A stretch of DNA of 64,000 nt from Globodera rostochiensis. Taxonomy: Eukaryota > Nematoda > Chromadorea > Rhabditida > Heteroderidae. The stretch lies in contig JAEVLN010000018.1 in assembly GCA_018350325.1 (NCBI GenBank), forward strand, positions 1,058,185 to 1,122,184, read 5' to 3'. Of the stretch, positions 55,673-64,000 are shown piece after piece; the stretch's first letter is position 1; each line of letters begins with the position of its first letter. The translations under genes and the position numbers were made by a program. Under the pieces are notes generated by a model. The model saw only the letters and a program-made list of their open reading frames with translations. It was not told the origin of the DNA and did no database searches.

Positions 55673-56860
55673 GACTCGCTCCACCACTCATCAGGGAAAT
55701 GTTTATTCTCTCTGACGAAATATGCGATGGACAGGGCAGGTGAGATAGAACAGGAGTTTCTGCAGAACTGATCGCTGGGGAACGGGAAAGCAAAGGGACA
55801 TGTTGTCCAATGGGCGGGGACAATTGATGGGGATCATGCGGATAAATGTGTAGGCGATCAAAGATGGGGAAAGGCTCAGCAATTCGGAGGGATAGAATAA
55901 TTTAGAGAATGCCAACCGGAGAAACCCTTACATAATCATTTTTGTAGGGTTAGCAAATAATACCGGTTCTGATTACACAGAACCGGTATTCGGAAATTAG
56001 TTTTTGGTCAAATAAATGGAATGGTATCCGACGTCAAAAAAGCGGGGGTATTTGGGGGTTGCGTTGCCCGACCGATGCCAACCATTTTTTTAACACAAAT
56101 AAAAGACTCCACTCTTTCCGGCATGGCACCATAAAACTTGTGAGAAAGCCAAATAATTCAAAATAATTGATTATGCATCGCTTTACTGCGTTAAAATTGC
56201 ACAAGGAATCCACCGGTTTTTGAATATTTTGTGCGTAAATTTTCTGCAATTTAAATGCCTGCTCGTATTCGCTCTTTTGCATTAAATGCTATGAATTAAA
56301 CTAATTAAAAGTATATCTGGACATTAATAATTCAATTTTTCAGTTTCTTATAGGCCTTATTTAATCAAAATATGTCAAAATGCATTAAATGCTATGAATT
56401 AAAACAAATTTAAAATTGACATAAATTTTAAAATTATTTTTTTAACTGCTGAACCCGGTGCGGTACGTTTCACCGCCGTTTCAGCGCGGCGCCGTTTTAG
56501 TATCGCCAGTCAGTGCCGGTTACAAATGCGACATTTCAGTGCCAGTTAAAACTATGAAAAAGAAAGTTTCTCCTATTTTGAACAATTTTATTCTCAGGAA
56601 GGTGTAAAAGGTGTGTTCAGACTTTTTCCAATGCAGTATCATAATAGTTGCAAGAAAACTAAAAACGTGCAGAGTTTGTACAGGAATTTTTTTAAATGAT
56701 TATTTGGAAAAAAATCAAACCGCAAAGCTTTGAAAGAATTAGGCATAAAAAGCAAAATTGGATAAAAGCTTTGGACAAAACAAGTAAATAAAAGAAATAT
56801 AAATATCAAAAAAAAATAATTGATATTTTAAAACCTAAACACCGTTAGTTCCCCCTAAAA
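55673..56860. other. Intergenic, no recognisable gene
   Basis: Short frames only. GAACCGGTATTC / ACCGGTTCTG palindrome near 55960-55995 and a CGCCGTTTCAGCGCGGCGCC cluster near 56470-56510 look like transposon ends but have no partner I can identify. Confidence 0.35.
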
Positions 56861-56867
56861 AACTTAC

Positions 56868-56995
56868 CTCTCAAGCAAATTTTGGTGGTCCTCTGCACCC
56901 TAACCCCAATAATTGTTGGAAAAACAATCGATTAGCGCAAATTGATCAGGCATTTTGCGACCACACCTCTCAACCAATGCTTTATCACCATGCCA
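56868..56995 (-). pseudogene. Galactosyltransferase pseudo-exon (duplicate of exon 5)
   Basis: Aligns over its length with exon 5 of the adjacent gene (57606-57728). The acceptor AG has become GG, GWGAED is interrupted by TAG at the second Trp, and a small insertion is present. The donor GTAAG is retained. It shows a partial tandem duplication downstream of the functional gene. Confidence 0.8.
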
Positions 56996-57107
56996 AAACG
57001 TAAAAAATGCAAAATTGTTTAAATATTTTTATCTCGATGGGATGTAGTCGGCTGACTAGGTATGTTGTTTACTGTATTTTTGTCATTGGATTCGTGTATC
57101 GTTGTGA

Positions 57108-57202
57108 TGAATTATTTCACCATTTTTACAATCGTAAAATCCATTAATTTTGTTGCCGCATGGGTGCCCTTTTTTTATTGATTCTTCCATCAGCAAATCC
57201 AC
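57108..57202 (-). other. Possible additional exon downstream of the galactosyltransferase
   Basis: After TTTAG at 57203 an open stretch encodes VDLLMEESIKKGHPCGNKIN then GFYDCKNGEIIHHNDTRIQ and a stop. It has codon-like composition but no family I recognise. It could be an alternative last exon or a remnant of a neighbouring gene. Confidence 0.25.
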
Positions 57203-57207
57203 CTAAA

Positions 57208-59395
57208 TTAATTGTTTCTTATATTTTTTAATTTTAAAATAAAGTTTGCCGTTATGTTGGTGAACAAAATTTCATCTGTTGTACTCAAATGTGCATAATT
57301 CAAGTTTGTCAGCCCATCAATTTTCCAGCTTTTGGCCAAATCATTGATTAGAACTTTACGACATCCACAATCCACCTCGGGATTTGTCGTATCAATAACT
57401 TTGTGCATCAACTCGACACTTTTGTAGTGGCCAAGAGCACCATGCACAAAAATCACTGATTTGTTGGCTAATTTAAACCTAAACAAAAATAATATTTTAA
57501 AATTATTTTTGATCTAAAAATTTGAACTTTAGTTATAAACAGTTTACAATAATTGTTAGGTAAATTAAAAACATAACATTATAAATTCCAGACTAAAAAA
57601 TATACCTCTCCCGCAAATTTTGGTCCTCTGCACCCCAACCCCAATAATTGTTGGAAAACCCATTGATTAACGCAAATTGATCAGGCGTGATTGCGACCAC
57701 ACCACCCAACCAAGCCTTATCGCCAGGCCTAAAAATTCAATTAATTTAATTTGTCCACAAATAAAATTTACATATTATAGTGTTATTTACCTCAAATGTG
57801 AATGTTTTTTAAATGCAAAAGCATTTAAATGCCAGTTTTATTATTTTTTTAAACCTTTTTGTTTAAATCAAATTACCTTTTAAAGTATAAAATTCAATAA
57901 AGCTTACTCATATTTATAATTATCCCATTCATCGGTTGCTGAGAGCAATCGTTTAGGCGAATTTTGATCACAACGATAAATGTTTTGGATATTCTCCGGT
58001 ACAAAATCGACGTCATGAAATACAACACAATCCCAGCATTGTTCACCAGATTTGCAAAATTGTTTTTGAACTTCCACAAATCCAACTAAATTATTTTATA
58101 TATTAAAACTAAATAATACAAAATACAATTAATAAGTTGGAAAAAACTAAATCTAAAGCTATTTAAGTTTTTTCTCAAAAATTGAATTTAAAATTTGCTA
58201 AAATATATTGGAAAAGGTGTATAACAGGGCTGCCGCGGGTCGAGAAAAATGTCGGGTCGGGGTTTCGGGTATCGGATCAAGAAAAAAGCCGAGTTCCGGC
58301 TCATTGGGTTTCGGGTCTTTGGGTTAAAAATGTTTTTAAAGATATTAATCAAAATAAATATACCAGCCGTCGAAAACAGCCTCCTTTTTTTTAGAATTCT
58401 GTTTCTGGGGCAATAATTCAAAATTTTCTCGCAGAAATTTCATAAAAAGTATATTTTGCAAAAATTTTAAATGTTAATGGTTTCTACTGAACTTGAAGAT
58501 TAGGGATAGGAAAGTCGAAGGTCGGGGGCGACCAATTCTTCACCCTTTTATGGAAAATAATTTTTTATTCTAAAATTTGCCGAAAAATATCGGGTCAGGT
58601 ATCGGGTCAAGAAAAAGACCGGGTTTCAGCTCTCAGGTTTCGGGTAACCTGCAGCAACCCTGGTGTATAATTCAAGCAAATAAATACAAAATTATATTTA
58701 TGTTTTAATTAAATTTTTATTAACTGTACCATTTAATAATTTTCCCCGATTAAATTTGTCCTCCTTTTTGTCAGCCGAGAACTGATTGATCACAAAGATT
58801 TGATATTCCAATTCCTGCAGTTGAAGAAAACGATGCAAATTGTTTAGAAGGGCTCTCAAATGCATAAATCTGTTTCTAAAAATTTAAAGTCTTATTAGAT
58901 TTGAAATAAAATTTTGTTATTTTTATTTGTTAATTATGATATAAAACTCAATAATTACATAACCTGTATGGGATGATTATAGCGACTTTTTGTTGGGCAA
59001 TGCAAATGTCTGGCCCTCTCCAGTGTCCCCATTCGTGAATTGTATGCAATTTTTGACGTAATTCAGTCATTGATGGAAAACTTTAAAATAAAGTTTTAAT
59101 TTTTTGTTTTTTTGTAATTGTTATTATTTATTTTCTTGAGAATTTATGAACCGTTAAAATTTAAAAGAAACCGCCAAACAAATTGTGTTTATTTTTTGAT
59201 TTTTCAATTTCATAATTCTGCAAAATCTCACCAAGTCAAATTGACCATCCAATCATTTGTTTGTCGAGGAATTGGTGGACATAAATTTTTTTTATTTGCA
59301 ATAATTATATTATTAGCAAATGAAATTGTCAGAAAAGTAAAAACAATAAATAAAATTGATAGGGCCAATGCCAATTTCTTGTTAAGTTTGATCAT
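57208..59395 (-). CDS. Beta-1,4-galactosyltransferase family protein (six exons, 332 aa)
   Basis: Golgi type II glycosyltransferase of family GT7 (beta4GalT / nematode BRE-4 type), transferring Gal or GalNAc from the UDP-sugar to GlcNAc acceptors. Exons: 59232-59395, 58964-59080, 58730-58875, 57908-58085, 57606-57728, 57208-57478; GT-AG, open to TAA. The signal anchor is near residues 8-28 ([17 protein letters not shown]). Then [41 protein letters not shown] and [11 protein letters not shown] follow; [14 protein letters not shown] contains the metal-binding DVD; then [20 protein letters not shown] and [10 protein letters not shown]. The family motif is GWGGEDDD, so Gly and two Asp are altered while Glu-Asp is kept. 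Near the end come [12 protein letters not shown] and FTNIT. Intron 3 contains a 438-bp hAT element. It is unrelated to the surrounding receptors. Donor and acceptor specificity cannot be read. Confidence 0.9.
58225..58662. mobile_element. hAT-type MITE (CGGGTTTCGGGT family), 438 bp, in intron 3 of the galactosyltransferase
   Basis: Ends CAGGGCTGCCGCGGGT (58225) and inverted CAGGGTTGCTGCAGGTTACC (58662), flanked by the exact 8-bp repeat GTGTATAA (58217-58224 and 58663-58670). CGGGT / TTTCGGGT words at both ends. The interior contains a further frame-free AT-rich stretch. Confidence 0.9.
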
Positions 59396-59399
59396 CTTT

Positions 59400-60710
59400 C
59401 TGTTAAAGTTGCTCAAAATATTAAATGAATTACATATTTATTATCTTTATTTATTAGTTAGGATGCGATTTATGGTTCTTAAAACCCCAAAAATTTCATT
59501 AAAAACCTCAACTTCCTAAAATCCAAAAATTAAGGTTGTAAGTTTGTCAACATTTATTATTAACGTAAAAATAGGTAACTTTTTTTTTATTTACAAAACC
59601 AAATTAAATAAATTACTGCTAATTTTTTTTATAACAAAAATGTCAATCATGCATTTTAGGTCAAGAAAAAATCAACTTTTATGGGGGATAAATTAAAAAA
59701 AAATGAAAAATCCTCTCTTTATTGGTGTATTTTTGGTTTTATTGCTTTTCATAAGGAATTTTTTGAAACCCCAAACTTTATAATTCTTAAAAAATAAAAC
59801 TATGAAATAGTTCATATAATTCCCACAGGGAGGTGATCAAGATTCCCTAAACAATTCATTTTTTCGGGTACATTACGGAGGACAGCGATGTCAGCAAAAA
59901 TTCAAACAAAAAATAAATCGTCGCCCTAATTATTAGTTTCTTGAAGTTAAATTAAAATCAACACAAAAACTCTCCAGTTAATTTTATAATCAATTTCTTG
60001 CGGGAAATGAACGATTGGAATTGATATGGAATGAAATCGCTTTCAAAATTAAATTTTGAAATAAATAATTGCTCAAAAAATACAATTTTTAATTTTGTTT
60101 CCATAGGTGTGCATACTTTCACAATTTTATTTTTGGCATTTTGTACTTTTTGCCCATTTCGACAATTTTGGGGGAAAATGCGTAATAAAAATATTGAAAG
60201 TTGAGATAAAAAAATTTAAAAAAACCCTGGAAGGTAAATCATGTTAACACCAATCTTAAACTTATGAATTAAATGCAATGAAATGTTTAAATTTGTTAAT
60301 TTTTTATAAAATTAATTTAGTTATGTTAAATAAAGATAATTAATAAATAATTGATGATGGCATAATTAGCAGTCGGTGTAAAGCTATTTGACTTATTGTT
60401 TCAATTTTACAAATACATATTTAGTTATGACTCGGGCTGGCATTTTCAGGCAAATGCCAAAAGCCAATATTTTGAAGCTTTTTTTAGGAATGGGAAAAGT
60501 CCGGCGTCGGGAAAATTTTTTGAAAATTTTAATATTTCAAATTTGGACACAATAAGCAAATATTGTTACACCAATAAAATTTAAAAAACAACCAAAAAGC
60601 AGAAAAACTAAGTAAAACTCAAAACAAAAAAGCAAGAAAGAGAGATGGTTAATAAAGAGTTACAGAAAGCAGTAAATTGTGAGAGAAAAGGGTTTTTTTT
60701 TGTAACTGTT
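59400..60710. other. Intergenic, very AT-rich, no recognisable gene
   Basis: The plus-strand frame overlapping 59118-59519 is a shadow of galactosyltransferase exon 1 and its flank. A frame at 60396-60584 has no family signature. No repeat copies of the families seen elsewhere are evident. Confidence 0.4.
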
Positions 60711-60722
60711 CTCTTACCTCCT

Positions 60723-60858
60723 TTTGCACCCCATCAAACAAATAAATAACATTTTTATATTTGCTTGACGAATAATGTTTGGCGAAAACGCGTCTGTAGT
60801 CCAGTCATTGCGAACAGATTCGATGAACATTGGAATGGGAGTTGCGCCTTTTCATTTC
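60723..60858 (-). other. Possible orphan exon, glycosyltransferase-like
   Basis: Open stretch GATPIPMFIESVRNDWTTDA then FSPNIIRQANIKMLFICLMG, followed by a good donor (AGGAG, GTAAGAG). The R...W...LF..G spacing is faintly reminiscent of the start of the beta-1,3-galactosyltransferase domain (PF01762), but this is weak. An in-frame TGA lies just before it, so it would need an acceptor close upstream. Confidence 0.25.
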
Positions 60859-60949
60859 ACACTTTTAGGCCTAAAGCATAATATAAAAAACAATTTAAAA
60901 AGTGCTGAAGAAAGGCGGGCGAACACCGAAAAGACGCGAGAGAGATAAC

Positions 60950-61074
60950 AGAGAGAGAGCGCGAGAGAGAGAGAGAGAGAGAGGAGAGAGAGTGAGAGAG
61001 AGAGAGGAGAGAGAGAGTGAGAGAGTGAGAGAGAGAGAGTAAGAGAGAGAGAGGAGAGAGAGAGAGGAGAGAGA

Positions 61075-61116
<42 letters not shown>

Positions 61117-61170
61117 AGACAGAGAGAGAGCGCGAGAGCAGAGGGGGAAGGGGGAGAGAGAGTGAGAGAG

Positions 61171-61213
<43 letters not shown>

Positions 61214-61355
61214 CGCGAGAGAGAGAGAGAGAGAGATAGAGAGAGAGAACAGAGAGAGAGCGCGAGAGAAACAGAGGGGGAGAGAGAGAGATAGAGAGAG
61301 AGAGAACAGAGAGAGAGCGCGAGAGAGACAGAGGGGGAGAGAGAGAGATGAGGGG
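60950..61355. repeat. (GA)n microsatellite
   Basis: About 400 bp of GAGAGA with sporadic GCGC and AACAGA interruptions that recur every 40-60 bp. The long Ser/Leu frame on the minus strand is compositional. Confidence 0.95.
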
Positions 61356-61759
61356 GAGGCGAGGTTTTCTGGGATTTCACCTTTAAAATAGGGGAAAAGC
61401 TATTTCAAGTAAAAAAAATACATTGCCATTATTTGGGCGCTTTTGAAAATTTTTCATAAAATGAACAATCAAATTCGCAAATTTCTTACCAAGATCATTA
61501 ACTTTTTTTTTGTGAAATTTTCACTGCTAAGATCTTTCACGAAAGAAAAAACACCAACAGCGCTCAACATGCCTAGATGATTGACTGTGTTGGTCTCAAG
61601 AAAGGCGTATATTCGGCCGATTTTAGTTGCTGGTAGCAAAAGGGATTGAACTTTTTTTACACATTTTTTTCAAGCCCTAAAGAATAATGTCGTTCAATAA
61701 AATAAAATGGGATTATAGAATATGTAATCAATTAGTACATTGATTGTTTTTATGTCAAG

Positions 61760-63282
61760 TTAAGAAATTGTGGGCAATTGTTGTACACAACTGATAAATC
61801 TAGTCTGCAATTGAGGGCCAACAGCTCCTCGAACTGGCCGATGATTATTGTTTTGAGGCCCTTCCATTGCATCGACACGAATATTTTGAATATTTGTTTT
61901 GCGAATGATCGAAAAATCTTTGATCAACTGTTGGCGGAATGTGCCGCTGGCCCACAACAATAACCAGCTGGAGAGCACTACAGTACCTGTTGGTGATGTG
62001 AACGTTTAAATTCAAATTTATGGTCCAAGAATTAATATCGGAAAAATTAGATTGCTACAATTCCTATCACCTGTGTCCATAATCAGTGGATAGTAGATGT
62101 ACAAAAAAGTTGTTGTTTTCGTATCACCGATGTTAGTAATAGCTGTGATCTATGATGTTACAATTTTTTTTTTGCTAATTAAAATTTGAATCAAGCTAGA
62201 TATTTCTATTTTTGTTTAAATTTTGTTAACGTTTAATATTAATGATTTTCATTTACCAAAAATAAGCTTGCCACAAGCGCGTGCCCCAAAAATGTTGACA
62301 ATGCATAAATAAACAGTTTTAGTTCAATATTCTGGACGTTATTCCCGTTTCCGACAACTTTTTTCACATGGAATTTGTATGCCAAGAAAGTGGCAATGTT
62401 TATCAAAACGCATAAAATTGTAAAAATGGCAGATGATACTGTATTTATGTAAACGATATAGCTGAAGTGCAGTGCCTTAATGAGTTATCAGTGCACCACA
62501 ACTCATCAGTTTTACAATATTCAATTTAATTTCAATTATATCAATTCTAATTATCTATGCCACTAAGCAATAATGATAATATGATTAATATTAATAAAAA
62601 ATTGATTTTACATCTCCAGACATAGCAAAATTGCGGTCGGTGGTTGAATTTGGATCGTTCAATTGGATGAATCCATGCATTTTAAAAGCCGGCCAACAAA
62701 AAAATGTTGGCACACCGTAAACAAAAATTGTTATAAACGGAAGAAATTTTTTCCATAACTTAAAATAGGCAAAATTGTGTTATATTAGTTTTAATTTTAA
62801 AAAACGACCATTTCATGTTTTATTGGCATTATGATTGTGGTCAATCGGTTCAGCAGTATAAATGCCGTGACCAAATTATTCGCTTGAAATGTGTGTTCGG
62901 TAAAGAACATGCCCATTGCGAACATCCAATCTGGAAACTGCGAATAAATCGGGTAAAGCACGGCACCGATTATGGAGGGCAATCGTTGGCAGTAGAAAGA
63001 GGTCAACACGTACAGCAAATCCTGAAAAGATGTAAAAATCTGATCATATTCATGACTAGCTAATTATAATTCTTTTTATAAATAATACGGAATCATGACT
63101 CTTCTCAATCTCACCGGAATTGCCCGCATAACAAAAAGCGCATAGAATGAGTTGTGGAACTTTTTGTGCCGAACGATGGTGACAATTTCGGCAATATAAA
63201 GTGCCATTGACGGAATGGTTAAACAAATGGTTAAGTAGATGGTTGGAATTTGAATTGAGGTGGACCATTCGGCAAAGCCCAT
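61760..63282 (-). CDS. Srg-like chemoreceptor L (six exons, 350 aa)
   Basis: Exons: 63115-63282, 62809-63021, 62612-62758, 62257-62475, 62071-62149, 61760-61986; GT-AG; open to TAA at 61760. It starts MGFAEWS, as in pseudogene B. It belongs to the J/K subgroup (short exon 3 ending NFAMSGD; INTVSSAIFTILCVLINIAT in exon 4; exon 2 ending KHEM). TM3 is followed by LLNRLTTIIMPIKHE, so the usual Ala after LT is Thr. Exon 5 encodes YIYYPLIMDTG, and exon 6 VVLSSWLLLW plus the conserved tail to LPTIS. Exon 1 uses donor GTGAGA rather than GTAACA. A palindrome-ended element starts 120 bp upstream. Confidence 0.85.
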
Positions 63283-63401
63283 TTGAGTTAAACGTATTTG
63301 AAATATGTCACTTTGTAAAATAAAAAAAAATTATAAAAAATAATTTGCGTATGTCGAATGAAGAAAAAGTTTCCTTTGTAATTAATGCAATTTTTGCGGG
63401 T

Positions 63402-63791
63402 TTAATATTCTGTTAGACCGGACTTACGAAGAAAAAAGCTCCGGCAACATAATCATAGTTAGAATATAAAATATGAATTGTAATTAATCAAAGCAATTTT
63501 AATCAATTTAATCTTTTTTAAAGGTTATTTGATTTTGATCGAAAATAGTCGAAAACAACCAGAAATTGGCCTGTTTGCTTTGGCCCATCATAGTGATATC
63601 AAGTTTTAATTTAGGTTGTTTAATAAATCCATATTGTGCCACTTTCACACTTTAAACCTTTTTGGCATAAAAGAAAGATTAAATTCATCAAAAATGATTT
63701 GATTAATTACTCAAATTTATTCTTATGTTATGCCTATGATTAAGTTGGCGGAGCTTTTTTCTCCGTAATTGCGGTCTAACAGAATATTAAA
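63402..63791. mobile_element. TIR element (AATATTCTGTTAG family), about 390 bp, upstream of L
   Basis: TTAATATTCTGTTAGACCGG at 63402 and its inverse CGGTCTAACAGAATATTAA at the right. The 90-bp element at 15682 is a shorter relative in the same place upstream of pseudogene B. Sequence beyond it (63792-64000) matches 15772-15965, so the B and L flanks are paralogous. Confidence 0.75.
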
Positions 63792-64000
63792 TCAGCAAAT
63801 TTAATTAACTACGAAGAAAATTTTTTCTTAGAACGACATATGCAAATTAACCACCTATATGTAATTAGGGCATTTAGTCTCATTTGCGTGTGTTGATTAC
63901 CTAAAGGTGAAAAGTTGAATTTACCAAAAGGCAAAAGTAAATTTTTATAAATTTGATGAATAAAATAAAAATGTTAATTATCCAAAGCTTAATAAAATGT

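Noticed and set aside
59118..59519. 133-codon plus-strand frame
   Set aside because: Antisense shadow of galactosyltransferase exon 1 and AT-rich flank.
60895..61380. 161-codon Ser/Leu frame on the minus strand
   Set aside because: Pure (GA)n microsatellite translation.

Overview
The window looks like an accessory region of a nematode nuclear genome, probably a clade IV (tylenchid-type) species; that placement is an inference. It is AT-rich, has short GT-AG introns and many DNA transposons, and shows no operon-like or bacterial features. The main content is a tandem and inverted cluster of seven-transmembrane chemoreceptor genes that resemble the nematode serpentine receptor class gamma (Srg, PF02118) family. 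Every complete copy has the same six-exon structure: exon 1 (TM1), exon 2 (TM2-TM3 with an NRLTAI motif), exon 3 (TM4), exon 4 (TM5-TM6), exon 5 and exon 6 (TM7 plus a conserved cytoplasmic tail). I rebuilt eight full-length genes of about 338-352 residues: A, C, F, G, H and L on the minus strand, E and J on the plus strand. One near-complete copy (K) has a one-base frameshift. There are three broken or chimeric copies (B, D, I) and an isolated last-exon relic at 39.1 kb.

Layout. 1-4.0 kb: degenerate and GA-rich minisatellite DNA without genes. 4.1-6.5 kb: tRNA-like and transposon-end sequence and a large palindromic MITE. 6.5-8.3 kb: gene A, with a 4.55-kb nested hAT/pogo transposon complex in its upstream flank (8.75-13.3 kb). 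13.7-17.8 kb: pseudogene B and gene C. 18.3-23.8 kb: transposon ends and short-period repeats. 24.0-28.3 kb: pseudogene D and gene E. 29.7-31.2 kb: gene F. 32.6-35.7 kb: a small hAT, a 1.9-kb satellite of about 32-bp units, and a terminal-inverted-repeat element. 36.3-45.2 kb: genes G and H and pseudogene I in recently duplicated DNA. 46.8-54.5 kb: an hAT MITE and an inverted pair, J and K, around a palindromic element. 57.2-59.4 kb: an unrelated six-exon beta-1,4-galactosyltransferase gene (332 residues). 60.9-61.4 kb: a GA microsatellite. 61.8-63.3 kb: gene L.

The most striking DNA-level pattern is a set of short-period word repeats (TCTCG, GTTTCG, GGGACC, TTTTGGG, GGATATCC, TTTCGA, CGGGTTTCGGGT, TGTTCC). 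Six are the subterminal regions of delimited hAT-type elements with inverted ends that begin mostly with YAG and with exact or near-exact 8-bp target duplications; two insertions are confirmed by empty paralogous sites inside the window. A second pattern is a dispersed GC-rich hairpin repeat in AT-rich DNA. A third is a 20-bp palindrome or a close variant 67-68 bp upstream of the start codon in five receptor copies.
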